Positions 16,442-24,469 are shown, counted from the first letter of the stretch. The stretch: DNA of 64,000 bases from Streptomyces cinerochromogenes (GCF_014648635.1 NZ_BMRM01000016.1:62001-126000); one strand, 5' to 3'. Numbers and translations are program-made. Notes: generated from the sequence alone by a model not told the origin.

Positions 16442-16837
16442 ATGACGTCCGAAGCCGTGCGGCGGGTGCAGAGCGGAAGTCCCTGGGAAGAGTCCTTCGG
16501 TTTCGCACGCGCCGTCGCGGCGGGCGACCGTGTGCTGGTGGCGGGCACGACGTCCTTCAAGGGCACCGTGCTCTACGGCGAGGGCGACCCGTACGAACAG
16601 GCCAAGGTGGCCTTCACCAGCGCGATCGAGGCGATCGGCGAGTTCGGGCTCGGCGTCGAGTCCGTGATCCGTACGCGGATGTACCTGACCCATGTGCGGG
16701 ACGTGGACGCGGTGGGCCGCGCCCACAAGGAGCTGTTCGACACCGTCCGCCCGGCCTCGACCCTGCTGGTCGTGGAGGGCTTCGTCGACCCGCGCATCCT
16801 GGTCGAAGTAGAACTTGAAGCATTCAGAGGAGCCTGA
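16442..16837 (+). CDS. RidA/YjgF/YER057c family protein
   Basis: 131 aa from ATG 16442. The family fold (chorismate-mutase-like trimer) includes deaminases that remove reactive enamine/imine intermediates. Visible: RVLVAGTTSFKG, then EQAKVAFTSAIEAIGEFGLGVESVIRTRMYLTHVRD, and PASTLLVVEGFVDPRILVEVELEAF; the Arg in VIRTRMYLT corresponds to the conserved substrate-binding arginine of RidA. It lies 16 bases after priA and 6 bases before hisF, so it belongs to the his operon. A housekeeping role in protecting PLP enzymes is possible; specific histidine involvement is not shown. Confidence 0.88.
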   Translation: MTSEAVRRVQSGSPWEESFGFARAVAAGDRVLVAGTTSFKGTVLYGEGDPYEQAKVAFTSAIEAIGEFGLGVESVIRTRMYLTHVRDVDAVGRAHKELFDTVRPASTLLVVEGFVDPRILVEVELEAFRGA

Positions 16838-16843
16838 GCAGTC

Positions 16844-17599
16844 ATGACCCTGGCGGTCCGAGTCATCCCCTGCCTGGACGTGGACAACGGCCGGGTCGTC
16901 AAGGGCGTCAACTTCCAGAACCTGCGCGACGCGGGCGACCCCGTCGAGATGGCCAAGGTGTACGACGCCGAGGGCGCCGACGAGCTGACGTTCCTGGACA
17001 TCACCGCGTCCTCCGGCAACCGGGAGACGACGTACGACGTGGTGCGCCGCACCGCCGAGCAGGTGTTCATCCCGCTGACGGTCGGCGGCGGCGTCCGCAC
17101 GGCCGAGGACGTGGACAAGCTGCTGCGGGCCGGCGCCGACAAGGTGGGCGTGAACACCGCCGCGATCGCCCGTCCCGACCTGATCCGCGAGATCGCCGAG
17201 CGGTTCGGCCGCCAGGTCCTCGTGCTGTCGGTGGACGCCCGCCGCACCCCTGAGGGCACCTTCGAGGTCACCACCCACGGCGGGCGGCGCGGCACCGGCA
17301 TCGACGCGGTGGAGTGGGCGCACCGGGCGGCCGAACTGGGCGCGGGGGAGATCCTGCTGAACTCCATGGACGCGGACGGCACCAAGGACGGCTACGACCT
17401 GGAGATGATCGCGGCGGTGCGCAAGCACGTCACCGTCCCCGTGATCGCCTCCGGCGGAGCCGGCAGGCTCGCCGACTTCCCCCCGGCCGTCGAGGCGGGC
17501 GCGGACGCGGTCCTGGCCGCGTCGGTGTTCCACTTCGGCGACCTGAGGATCGGCGAGGTGAAGGAGACGCTGCGGAGGGCGGGGCACCCCGTGAGGTGA
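16844..17599 (+). CDS. hisF: Imidazole glycerol phosphate synthase, cyclase subunit
   Basis: 251 aa from ATG 16844. Barrel enzyme joining ammonia (from HisH) and PRFAR to form imidazole glycerol phosphate and AICAR. N-terminal VIPCLDVDNGRVVKGVNF carries the catalytic Asp; the second Asp is in LNSMDADGTKDGYD, with phosphate loops LTVGGGVRT and IASGGAGRL. Last gene of the operon; an excellent hairpin terminator begins 13 bases after the stop. Confidence 0.97.
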   Translation: MTLAVRVIPCLDVDNGRVVKGVNFQNLRDAGDPVEMAKVYDAEGADELTFLDITASSGNRETTYDVVRRTAEQVFIPLTVGGGVRTAEDVDKLLRAGADKVGVNTAAIARPDLIREIAERFGRQVLVLSVDARRTPEGTFEVTTHGGRRGTGIDAVEWAHRAAELGAGEILLNSMDADGTKDGYDLEMIAAVRKHVTVPVIASGGAGRLADFPPAVEAGADAVLAASVFHFGDLRIGEVKETLRRAGHPVR

Positions 17600-17612
17600 A
17601 CCGCCCCGTGCG

Positions 17613-17638
17613 GGCCCCGGCCGGTGAGGGCCGGGGCC
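17613..17638 (+). terminator. Terminator of the his operon
   Basis: Perfect 10-bp stem GGCCCCGGCC / GGCCGGGGCC with a 6-nt loop, followed by TTCTCTTC. Placed 13 bases after hisF. Confidence 0.85.
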
Positions 17639-17666
17639 TTCTCTTCGGCCGGACGCACAAGAAAAG

Positions 17667-17709
17667 TTGCGCAACGCATATTGCGCAGTTTCTCTTTCCT
17701 ATCTAGGGT
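17667..17709 (+). promoter_or_regulatory. Promoter and probable operator of the arsR-MFS unit
   Basis: TTGCGC (17681-17686), 17-bp spacer, TAGGGT (17704-17709) is a good HrdB-type promoter. The start point would fall at about 17716, next to ATG 17717, giving a leaderless mRNA. TTGCGCA occurs twice (17667-17673 and 17681-17687), the second over the -35 element; this 14-bp-spaced pair is a natural operator for the ArsR-type repressor it drives. Confidence 0.6.
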
Positions 17710-17716
17710 CGGTGGC

Positions 17717-18304
17717 ATGCCACGCGAGGAGAACCGCCGGATCACGGACATCGGCACGCTCAAGGCGCTCGCCCACCCCCTGCGCATGAAGCTGTACCGC
17801 CTGCTGTTCGTCGCCGAGGTCGCCACGGCCTCCCAGCTGGCCGAGCAGGTGGACGAGGCGGTCTCCCTCGTCAGCTACCACCTGCGCAAGCTGGCCGCGC
17901 ACGGACTGGTGGAGGAGGCCGAACCGCGCAGCTCGGACGCGCGCGAGCGGTGGTGGCAGCCGGCGTCCGAGGGTGTCTCCATCCGCGACGCGGACTTCCA
18001 GGGCGCCCCCGAGAAGGTGGCCGCGCACCTGGCGGCGTCGCGGCTGTTCCTGGAGCAGCGCACCGAGATGTACCTCAGGTACCTCGACGAGCGCGCCCAC
18101 TGGGGGCCCGAGTGGAACACCGCGGCACACGACTCCGAGTCCCTGCTGCGGCTCACCGCCGGCGAACTCGCCGAGCTGAAGAAGGACCTGGACGAGCTGC
18201 TCAGGCGGTACGACGAGCAGGGCCGCGCCCGCGCGGAGGCCGGCGACACCGAGGGGCGCGAACACGTCGCGCTGCACGTGTACGGCTTCCCGTTCCGCGT
18301 CTGA
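17717..18304 (+). CDS. ArsR-family (winged helix) transcriptional regulator
   Basis: 195 aa from ATG 17717. Residues ~10-90 form the HTH_20/ArsR-like winged helix: ALAHPLRMKLYRLLFVAEVATASQLAEQVDEAVSLVSYHLRKLAAHGLVEEAE with the recognition helix VSYHLRKLAAHG, followed by the wing ERWWQP. The C-terminal half is helical (LTAGELAELKKDLDELLRRYDE) and may bind a ligand or dimerise. No metal-binding Cys motif, so a metal sensor is unlikely. Precedes and probably controls the MFS exporter 70 bases downstream; promoter at 17667-17709. Confidence 0.88.
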   Translation: MPREENRRITDIGTLKALAHPLRMKLYRLLFVAEVATASQLAEQVDEAVSLVSYHLRKLAAHGLVEEAEPRSSDARERWWQPASEGVSIRDADFQGAPEKVAAHLAASRLFLEQRTEMYLRYLDERAHWGPEWNTAAHDSESLLRLTAGELAELKKDLDELLRRYDEQGRARAEAGDTEGREHVALHVYGFPFRV

Positions 18305-18320
18305 CATCCGACGCCCGCCG

Positions 18321-18352
18321 TCGACGTTCGACGTTCGACGTTCGACGTTCGA
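18321..18352. repeat. 7-bp tandem repeat (TCGACGT)n
   Basis: Four exact TCGACGT units plus TCGA, between the ArsR regulator stop and the MFS start. The array contains overlapping palindromes (TCGA, ACGTT-like), so it could bind a dimeric protein or simply be a slippage product. Confidence 0.75.
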
Positions 18353-18374
18353 GCGTCTGAGAGGACACCCTCCC

Positions 18375-19613
18375 GTGACCGCCACACTCGTACCGCCGGC
18401 GACCGCGCAGGCCCACCGCGACCCCAACGTCCTGCGCTGGCTCGGCGCCTACACCGCCTCGATGCTCGGCGACAGCGTCTACTACCTCGCCCTGTCCTGG
18501 GCCGCCGTCCAGGCCGGCACCCCCGCCCAGGCCGGGCTCGTGATGTCCGCGAGCGCCGTCCCCAGGGCCGTGCTGATGCTCGGCGGGGGCGTGATCGCCG
18601 ACCGGCTGGGACCGAGACGCGTCGTCATCGGCAGCGACGCCGTCCGGTGCGGCGCCGTCCTCGCCGTGGCCCTCCTGCTGTTCCTCACCAGCCCCGGGCT
18701 GTGGCCGCTCGCCCTGCTGGCGGTGGTCTTCGGTGCCGTCGACGCCGTCTTCATGCCCGCCGTGGGGGCCCTGCCGGCCAGGATCACCGGGAAGGACCAG
18801 CTCGCCCGCGTCCAGGGCATGCGCGGCCTCGCCATCCGCTGCGCCGGCGTCGTGGGCGCCCCCCTCGGCGGCCTCGGCGTGGCGCTCGGCGGCGCCCCGG
18901 CCGCCTTCGCCCTGGCCGGCGCGCTCATCGCCGTCTCGGTGCCGCTGCTGGTCTCGGTACGCGTACGGGACCTGCCCGACGACGGCACCCCCCGCGCTGC
19001 GCGGACCCCCTGGAGCGACCTCGGCGAGGGCCTGCGGTACGTCCGGCGGCATCCGGTCCTCGGACCGCTGATGCTCGCCATCGCCCTCGGCGACCTGGGT
19101 TTCGTCGGCCCCCTGAACGTCGGACTGACCCTGCTCGCCGACCGGCGCGGCTGGGGCGCCTCCGGCATGGGCTGGGTGCTGGCCGGGTTCGGCGCCGGCG
19201 CGGGCGCCGCCTCGCTGCTGCTCGCCGTCCGCGGACGGCTGCCGCGGGCCGGACTGGTCGCCGGGTGCGCCGTCATCGCCGGCTCGGTGGCCATCGGCAC
19301 CCTCGCCCACGTCCCGGCCCTCCCGGCCGCCGTCGGCACCGCCGCGGTCGTCGGACTGCTCACCGGTCTCAGCGGCGCGATGTGCGGCGCCCTGCTCCAG
19401 ACCCAGGCCGACCCCGCCTACCTCGGCCGGGTCACCTCCGTCTCCAGCCTGGTCAGCCTCGGCCTCACCCCGCTGAGCATGCCGTTCGCCGCCGCGGCGA
19501 TCGGGGCGTGGGGCCTCGGCCCGGTGTTCGCCGTCAGCGCGGCCGTCTGCGGGCTCGGCGGGATCGTCGCCCTCGCCGTACCGGGACTGCGCCGCGCGGA
19601 ACTCCCCGGCTGA
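18375..19613 (+). CDS. MFS transporter (drug/siderophore exporter type)
   Basis: 412 aa from GTG 18375. Twelve-helix major facilitator of the DHA3/enterobactin-exporter type: first helix motif WLGAYTASMLGDSVYYLALSW and the cytoplasmic loop 2-3 signature GGGVIADRLGPRRVVIGSDAVR with the conserved Asp and Arg. A second-half copy is visible (LAGFGAGAGAASLLLAVRGRLPRAG). Encoded 70 bases after the ArsR-type regulator, which probably represses it. Substrate unknown. Its stop is 6 bases from the convergent VOC gene. Confidence 0.9.
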   Translation: MTATLVPPATAQAHRDPNVLRWLGAYTASMLGDSVYYLALSWAAVQAGTPAQAGLVMSASAVPRAVLMLGGGVIADRLGPRRVVIGSDAVRCGAVLAVALLLFLTSPGLWPLALLAVVFGAVDAVFMPAVGALPARITGKDQLARVQGMRGLAIRCAGVVGAPLGGLGVALGGAPAAFALAGALIAVSVPLLVSVRVRDLPDDGTPRAARTPWSDLGEGLRYVRRHPVLGPLMLAIALGDLGFVGPLNVGLTLLADRRGWGASGMGWVLAGFGAGAGAASLLLAVRGRLPRAGLVAGCAVIAGSVAIGTLAHVPALPAAVGTAAVVGLLTGLSGAMCGALLQTQADPAYLGRVTSVSSLVSLGLTPLSMPFAAAAIGAWGLGPVFAVSAAVCGLGGIVALAVPGLRRAELPG

Positions 19614-19619
19614 CCGCCG

Positions 19620-20018
19620 TCACCCCTTCGGCTGAACCAGCTGCACCAGGTTGCCCACCGTGTCGTCGAACACCGCCGCCAGCACCGGTCCCTGCTCCTG
19701 CGGCGGATGCGTGAACCGGACACCGAGGCCGCTCAGCCGCTCGTACTCGCCCCGGAGGTCGTCCACGGAGAAGACGATGCACGGCAGTCCCGCCTCGTGC
19801 AGCGCCCGGCGGTACGGCTCCGCGATCGGCCCCTGGCCCGGCTCCAGCAGCAGCTCCAGATCCGGCTGGGCCCCCTCCCGTGCCCCGACCGTCACGAAGG
19901 GCGTGCCGTCGCCGAGGTCCACGCGGGTGCGGGTCTCGAAGCCGAGGACGCCGGTGTAGAAGGCGTGCGCCTTCGTCACGTCGTCCACGTACACGCCGGT
20001 CATCGCCACCTTGATCAT
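19620..20018 (-). CDS. VOC (glyoxalase/bleomycin-resistance) family protein
   Basis: 132 aa from ATG 20018. Starts MIKVAMTGVYVDDVTKAHAFYTGVLGFETR, the classic first beta-alpha-beta unit of a VOC domain, with a second unit after ~residue 70 (PCIVFSVDDLRGEYERLSGLGVRFTHPP) and final VFDDTVGNLVQLVQP. The His/Glu metal positions are only partly evident. Single-domain members dimerise; function is usually unknown. Encoded 10 bases after the TIGR03085 gene on the same strand. Confidence 0.88.
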   Translation of the reverse strand: MIKVAMTGVYVDDVTKAHAFYTGVLGFETRTRVDLGDGTPFVTVGAREGAQPDLELLLEPGQGPIAEPYRRALHEAGLPCIVFSVDDLRGEYERLSGLGVRFTHPPQEQGPVLAAVFDDTVGNLVQLVQPKG

Positions 20019-20028
20019 GCCGGTCCTC

Positions 20029-20664
20029 TCAGATGCCCAGCTGCCTCGACTCGTGCAGCCGGTCGATCGCCTCGGCGTCGCCGTCCAGGTCCACCCTGGC
20101 CGCGCGCTGCCGGCCGTACGCGAACATCAGCAGCTCCGACGGCTCACCGGTCACCGTGACCACCGGCGTGCCCCGGTGCGCCACCGCCGTCTGGCCGTCC
20201 GGCCGGCGCAGCACGAGACCCGTCGGCACACCCCGGCCCATCAGCCGTGCCATGCGTTCGAGCCGGGACCACAGCGCGTCCTGGAAGACAGGGTCCAGCT
20301 CCCGCGGCCCCCAGTCCGGCTGGGCGCGGCGGACGTCCTCCGTGTGGACGTAGAACTCCACGATGTTGGCCGCCTCGTCGACCTGCTTGAGCTGGAAGGG
20401 CGAGAACCGCGGCGGGCCCGTACGGATCAGCTGGATCAGCTCCTCGTACGGCTTCGCGGTGTACTCGGCCATCACCTTCTCCAGACGCGGCGCGAGCTGC
20501 TTGACCAGCGCGCCCCCGGCCGCGTCCGGGCGGCGCTCGCGCACGACGACGTGCGCGGCCAGGTCCCGCGTGCGCCAGCCCTCGCAGAGGGTGCCGGCAT
20601 CCGGCCCGACGGTTTCCAAGAGGTCGGCGAGCAGAAGCCGTTCACGCTTGGCAAAGGTCGACAT
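20029..20664 (-). CDS. TIGR03085 family metal-binding protein (DinB/maleylpyruvate isomerase-like)
   Basis: 211 aa from ATG 20664. N-terminal FAKRERLLLADLLETVGPDAGTLCEGWRTRDLAAHVVVRERRPDA matches the mycothiol-dependent maleylpyruvate isomerase-like four-helix fold, with metal-binding candidate histidines in DLAAHVV and FYVHTEDVRR. The C-terminus has GEPSELLMFAYGRQRAARVDLDGD, typical of the actinobacterial TIGR03085 group. Mycothiol-linked chemistry is inferred from the family; the reaction is unknown. Divergent from hisI. Confidence 0.85.
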   Translation of the reverse strand: MSTFAKRERLLLADLLETVGPDAGTLCEGWRTRDLAAHVVVRERRPDAAGGALVKQLAPRLEKVMAEYTAKPYEELIQLIRTGPPRFSPFQLKQVDEAANIVEFYVHTEDVRRAQPDWGPRELDPVFQDALWSRLERMARLMGRGVPTGLVLRRPDGQTAVAHRGTPVVTVTGEPSELLMFAYGRQRAARVDLDGDAEAIDRLHESRQLGI

Positions 20665-20806
20665 GCTGTCAGCCTACGACCACGTATACGCCCCGCCCAC
20701 CCGCCACCCGGCCACCACCCCCCAGGGGGACGCCTCGCGCCGCCGCCGTGACCATTCCCTGGACGCCGCGCCCCCGCCGCCGTTCCCGCGCGGCAGAATG
20801 TGACCC

Positions 20807-21208
20807 ATGACCAGTACGACCGGTGCACCCCGGCCCAGCAGCCTCGACCCGGAGATCGCCGCGCGGCTCAAGCGCAGCGCCGACGGGCTCGTCCCCGCCA
20901 TCGCCCAGCAGTACGACACCGGCGAGGTGCTCATGCTCGGCTGGATGGACGACGAGGCGCTGCACCGGACGCTGACCACCGGCCGCTGCACCTACTGGTC
21001 GCGCAGCCGCCGGGAGTACTGGGTCAAGGGCGACACCTCCGGCCACTTCCAGTGGGTGAAGTCGGTCGCGCTGGACTGTGACGCCGACACCCTGCTGGTC
21101 AAGGTCGACCAGGTCGGCGCCGCCTGCCACACCGGCGCGCGCACCTGCTTCGACGCCGACGTGCTCCTGAAGGACGCCGGTTCCGGCGTACCCGGATCCG
21201 GTCAGTAA
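20807..21208 (+). CDS. hisI: Phosphoribosyl-AMP cyclohydrolase
   Basis: 133 aa from ATG 20807 or the adjacent position in frame. Opens the adenine ring of phosphoribosyl-AMP, step 3 of histidine synthesis. Single-function form (no HisE part). Metal ligands are visible as LDCDADT and the cysteines in GAACHTGARTCF; WMDDEALHRTLTTGRCTYWSRSRREYWVKGDTSG is the substrate-binding signature. Separated from the main his operon by about 3 kb and placed 11 bases before trpE, so His and Trp genes are co-transcribed here. CAGAAT just upstream may be a -10 for a near-leaderless mRNA. Confidence 0.95.
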   Translation: MTSTTGAPRPSSLDPEIAARLKRSADGLVPAIAQQYDTGEVLMLGWMDDEALHRTLTTGRCTYWSRSRREYWVKGDTSGHFQWVKSVALDCDADTLLVKVDQVGAACHTGARTCFDADVLLKDAGSGVPGSGQ

Positions 21209-21219
21209 GGACAGCCGCC

Positions 21220-22698
21220 ATGGAACTGGAGACCTTCCGCAAGCTCGCCACCGACCGGCGTGTCATCCCGGTCACGCGCAAGCTCCTCGCCGACGGCGAC
21301 ACCCCGGTCGCGCTCTACCGCAAGCTCGCCGCCGAGCGCCCCGGCACCTTCCTGCTGGAGTCCGCGGAGAACGGCCGTTCCTGGTCGCGCTACTCCTTCG
21401 TCGGCGTCCGCAGCGCCGCCACGCTCACCGTCCGCGACGGCCAGGCCCACTGGCTCGGCGTCCCGCCCGTCGGCGTCCCCACGGACGGCGACCCCCTCCA
21501 GGCCCTGCGCGCCACCCTCCAGGCCCTGCACACCCCGCACCAGGAGGACCTGCCCCCCTTCACCGGCGGCATGGTCGGCTACCTGGGCTACGACATCGTC
21601 CGCCGCCTGGAGAAGATCGGCCCCGGCGACCACGACGACCTGCGGCTGCCCGAGCTGACCATGCTGCTGACCAGCGACCTCGCGGTGATGGACCACTGGG
21701 AGGGCTCGGTCCTGCTGATCGCCAACGCGATCAACCACAACGACCTGGACACCGGCGTCGACGAGGCCTACGCGGACGCCGTGGCCCGCCTGGACGCCAT
21801 GGAGGCGGACCTGACCCGCCCGGTCGCCCAGCCCCCGGCCCACCTCCCGCCCTCCGAGCTGCCCGAGTACACCGCCCGGTGGGGCGGCCCCGACTTCCAG
21901 CGGGCCGTCGAGGACGTCAAGGAGCGCATCCGCGCCGGTGAGGCCTTCCAGGTGGTGCCCTCCCAGCGCTTCGAGACCCCGTGCACGGCGAGCGCCCTGG
22001 ACGTCTACCGGGTCCTGCGGGCGACCAACCCCTCCCCGTACATGTACCTGTTCCGCTTCGAGGGCTTCGACGTCGTCGGCTCCTCCCCCGAGGCGCTGGT
22101 CAAGGTCGAGGACGGGCGCGCGATGGTCCACCCCATCGCCGGCACCCGGCACCGCGGGGCCACCCCGCAGGAGGACCAGGCCCTCGCCGAGGAGCTGCTC
22201 GCCGACCCCAAGGAGCGCGCCGAGCACCTGATGCTGGTCGACCTCGGGCGCAACGACCTCGGCCGGGTCTGCGAGCCCGGCTCGGTCGAGGTGGTCGACT
22301 TCATGTCCATCGAGCGGTACTCGCACGTGATGCACATCGTCTCCACCGTCACCGGCAGGGTGGCCCCCGGCCGCACGGCCTTCGACGTGCTCACCGCCTG
22401 CTTCCCGGCCGGCACCCTCTCCGGCGCCCCCAAGCCCCGCGCGATGCAGATCATCGACGAACTGGAGCCGTCCCGCCGCGGTCTGTACGGCGGCTGCGTC
22501 GGCTACCTGGACTTCGCCGGGGACTCCGACACCGCGATCGCCATCCGTACGGCCCTGCTCCGCGACGGCACCGCCTACGTCCAGGCGGGCGCCGGCGTCG
22601 TCGCCGACTCCGACCCGGTCGCGGAGGACCAGGAGTGCCGCAACAAGGCGGCGGCGGTGCTGCGGGCGGTGCACACGGCGAACCGCCTGGGGCGGTAG
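21220..22698 (+). CDS. trpE: Anthranilate synthase component I
   Basis: 492 aa from ATG 21220. Converts chorismate to anthranilate with ammonia from the glutaminase partner. C-terminal chorismate-binding motifs are intact: FQVVPSQRFETP, PIAGTRHRGATP, LVDLGRNDLGRVCEPGSVEV, GAPKPRAMQIIDELEP and AGAGVVADSDPVAEDQEC. The N-terminal region has the LLESAENGRSWSRYSF feedback (Trp-binding) element, so feedback inhibition is likely. No glutaminase gene is adjacent. Coupled to hisI (11-base gap). Confidence 0.96.
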   Translation: MELETFRKLATDRRVIPVTRKLLADGDTPVALYRKLAAERPGTFLLESAENGRSWSRYSFVGVRSAATLTVRDGQAHWLGVPPVGVPTDGDPLQALRATLQALHTPHQEDLPPFTGGMVGYLGYDIVRRLEKIGPGDHDDLRLPELTMLLTSDLAVMDHWEGSVLLIANAINHNDLDTGVDEAYADAVARLDAMEADLTRPVAQPPAHLPPSELPEYTARWGGPDFQRAVEDVKERIRAGEAFQVVPSQRFETPCTASALDVYRVLRATNPSPYMYLFRFEGFDVVGSSPEALVKVEDGRAMVHPIAGTRHRGATPQEDQALAEELLADPKERAEHLMLVDLGRNDLGRVCEPGSVEVVDFMSIERYSHVMHIVSTVTGRVAPGRTAFDVLTACFPAGTLSGAPKPRAMQIIDELEPSRRGLYGGCVGYLDFAGDSDTAIAIRTALLRDGTAYVQAGAGVVADSDPVAEDQECRNKAAAVLRAVHTANRLGR

Positions 22699-22713
22699 GG
22701 CGCTTCTCATACC

Positions 22714-22741
22714 AACCCCGGGTGACGGTTCGCCCGGGGTT
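22714..22741 (+). terminator. Hairpin between trpE and the TIGR02234 gene
   Basis: 9-bp perfect stem AACCCCGGG / CCCGGGGTT with a 10-nt loop, 16 bases after the trpE stop. It could end the hisI-trpE transcript; the next gene may then start from its own promoter (GATAGT at 22747-22752). Confidence 0.55.
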
Positions 22742-22750
22742 CAGGCGATA

Positions 22751-23389
22751 GTGGAGTACGTGACTGCTGTACCTCACCCCCGTTCCCAGGCCGCCGCGAC
22801 CGCCCGGTCCGGCCGGCGGAGCCTCGCCGTGGCCCTCCTGTGCGGTGCGCTCGGCGCGGCCGTGGCGCTGCTCGCGACCCGGCAGCGCTGGGCGGAGGGC
22901 ACCGCGACGGTGGCCGGCGGCGCGTTCCCGCTGACCGCCAAGGGCAGCGACGTCACGGGCGTCCCCGCGGCCCTCGCCATAGTGGGCCTCGCCGCCCTCG
23001 TCGCCGTCTTCGCCGTCCGCCGCGCCGGCCGGCTCCTCGTCTCCGGGCTGCTCACGCTGTCCGGCGCCGGGATCGTCGCCGCGGCCCTGGCGGCCGCCGC
23101 CGACGGCTCCGCCCTGGACGAGCAGGCCGCCAAGGCCAGCGGCGACACCTCCGCCACGGTCGACGCGCTCACCCACACCGGCTGGCCCTACGTCGCGGCC
23201 GCCGGAGGCCTGCTGATCCTGCTCGCCGGCCTGCTCGCCCTGCGCTACGGCGGCCTGTGGCCCGCGATGTCCGGGCGCTACGAGCGCGGCACCGCCCGCC
23301 CCCGGCGCGGCTCCCGCCCGGCCGACCCGGAGCGGCCCGAGGAGATCTGGAAGGCCCTGGACCGGGGCGAGGACCCGACGGGGGCCTGA
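22751..23389 (+). CDS. TIGR02234 family Trp-region membrane protein
   Basis: 212 aa from GTG 22751; GTG 22760 (VTAVPHPRSQ) is an alternative that would suit a leaderless start from the GATAGT element at 22747-22752. Four hydrophobic helices (SLAVALLCGALGAAVALLA, LAIVGLAALVAVFAV, LLVSGLLTLSGAGIVAAALA, YVAAAGGLLILLAGLLALRYGGLWPAMSGRYER) and a charged tail with EEIWKALDRGEDPT. This matches TIGR02234, a family named for its constant position near actinobacterial trp genes; its role in tryptophan synthesis is unproven. Confidence 0.88.
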   Translation: MEYVTAVPHPRSQAAATARSGRRSLAVALLCGALGAAVALLATRQRWAEGTATVAGGAFPLTAKGSDVTGVPAALAIVGLAALVAVFAVRRAGRLLVSGLLTLSGAGIVAAALAAAADGSALDEQAAKASGDTSATVDALTHTGWPYVAAAGGLLILLAGLLALRYGGLWPAMSGRYERGTARPRRGSRPADPERPEEIWKALDRGEDPTGA

Positions 23390-23524
23390 ACCCGGGACCC
23401 GGGACGTGGTGAAGGATGTGGTGAACCAGACGCCACCCCCGCGTCCGGCACACGCACGCGTACGGGACAATGGACGGCGAGCGTCCGGCTCGTACGACAC
23501 ACAGACAGCAACGAGGAGCAAGTC

Positions 23525-23782
23525 ATGGCGGGCAGCAGCCACGGTCACACCCCGGCCGCCTGGACCGGTGTCATCATCGCCTTCATCGGTTTCTGCGTCG
23601 CGGGTGCCTTCATGGTGATGGCCCAGCCCGTCGGCTTCTGGGCCGGCATGGCCCTGACCCTCCTCGGCGGTGTGGTCGGCGCCGTCATGCGCGCCATGGG
23701 CCTCGGCCAGCCGAAGCAGACCCGCGCCCTGCCGCACACCGCGCCCGCGGCGACGCGCGAGCCGGCGGCCGCCGAGGGCTGA
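23525..23782 (+). CDS. HGxxPAAW family small membrane protein
   Basis: 85 aa from ATG 23525, preceded by GAGGAGC. The N-terminal signature HGHTPAAW names the family. Two hydrophobic helices follow (GVIIAFIGFCVAGAFMVMA and FWAGMALTLLGGVVGAVMRAMG), then a Pro/Ala-rich tail. Widespread in Streptomyces between trpE and trpC; function unknown. A long hairpin terminator begins 15 bases after the stop, so it ends a transcript. Confidence 0.88.
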   Translation: MAGSSHGHTPAAWTGVIIAFIGFCVAGAFMVMAQPVGFWAGMALTLLGGVVGAVMRAMGLGQPKQTRALPHTAPAATREPAAAEG

Positions 23783-23796
23783 GTCCCGGCCTTCTC

Positions 23797-23844
23797 GCGA
23801 GGGGCGGTCCGGCATCCGGAGGGGTGCTGCGGACCGCCCCTCGC
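23797..23844 (+). terminator. Strong hairpin terminator after the HGxxPAAW gene
   Basis: Perfect 15-bp stem, from GCGAGGGGCGGTCCG to CGGACCGCCCCTCGC, with an 18-nt loop. One of the longest hairpins in the window. Confidence 0.85.
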
Positions 23845-23891
23845 GTTCGCCCCGTGAGGCGGGGTCTCGATCGGCGGGGGAGAATGCCCGC

Positions 23892-24335
23892 GTGAACGTC
23901 TCCAGCCGGCCGGCCGCGTCCCCCGTCCCGGTCCCCGTCCCCCTGCGGCGGCGGATCGCCGTGCCGGTGGGGCTGCTCGCGGCCGTGGCCGGGGCCTTCG
24001 CGTACGTGGGGGCCGTGGACCCGAACGAACCCGGGCACTACCCCGTCTGCCCCCTGTACCAGCTCACCGGGCTGTACTGCCCGGGCTGCGGGGGACTGCG
24101 CAGCGCGCACGCCTTCGTGCACGGCGACCTGCCCGGCGCGCTGCGCGACAACGCGCCCGCCGTACTGGCCTACCTGGGCTTCGGCGTGCTGTGGACCTTC
24201 TGGCTGGCCCGCGCGGCGCGCGGCCGGCCGGTGCGGATCGGGCTCGGAACGGCCCAGGCGTGGGCCCTCGGCGCGGCACTGCTGGTGTTCACCGTCGTCC
24301 GGAACCTGCCGTTCGGTGGCTGGCTGCACCCTTGA
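23892..24335 (+). CDS. DUF2752 domain membrane protein
   Basis: 147 aa from GTG 23892. The DUF2752 core is explicit: CPLYQLTGLYCPGCGGLRSAHAFVHGDLPGALRDNAPAV, with the CPGCGxxR motif at the membrane edge. Three hydrophobic helices are seen (PVGLLAAVAGAFAYVGAV, AVLAYLGFGVLWTFWLA, AWALGAALLVFTVVRNLPF). The invariant cysteines suggest metal or redox chemistry, but no activity is established. Sits between a strong terminator and trpC. Confidence 0.9.
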   Translation: MNVSSRPAASPVPVPVPLRRRIAVPVGLLAAVAGAFAYVGAVDPNEPGHYPVCPLYQLTGLYCPGCGGLRSAHAFVHGDLPGALRDNAPAVLAYLGFGVLWTFWLARAARGRPVRIGLGTAQAWALGAALLVFTVVRNLPFGGWLHP

Positions 24336-24469
24336 TCGAACCGCGAACGTCCAGGTAGTGGGACCGGCCTCCGCCGGATGCGAAGCCTCGGCGTTCGTGC
24401 GGATACCATCGCATTGACCACGGGTTTTCAGAACCTGAAGGAACCACCGTCTGGAAGGGGGCCGCTCGC

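Noticed and set aside
13066..16566. A very long minus-strand open frame opposite the his operon
   Set aside because: It is the antisense shadow of hisC-hisB-hisH-priA caused by GC-rich codon bias; the product is low-complexity Gly/Arg/Val/Asp-rich and matches nothing.
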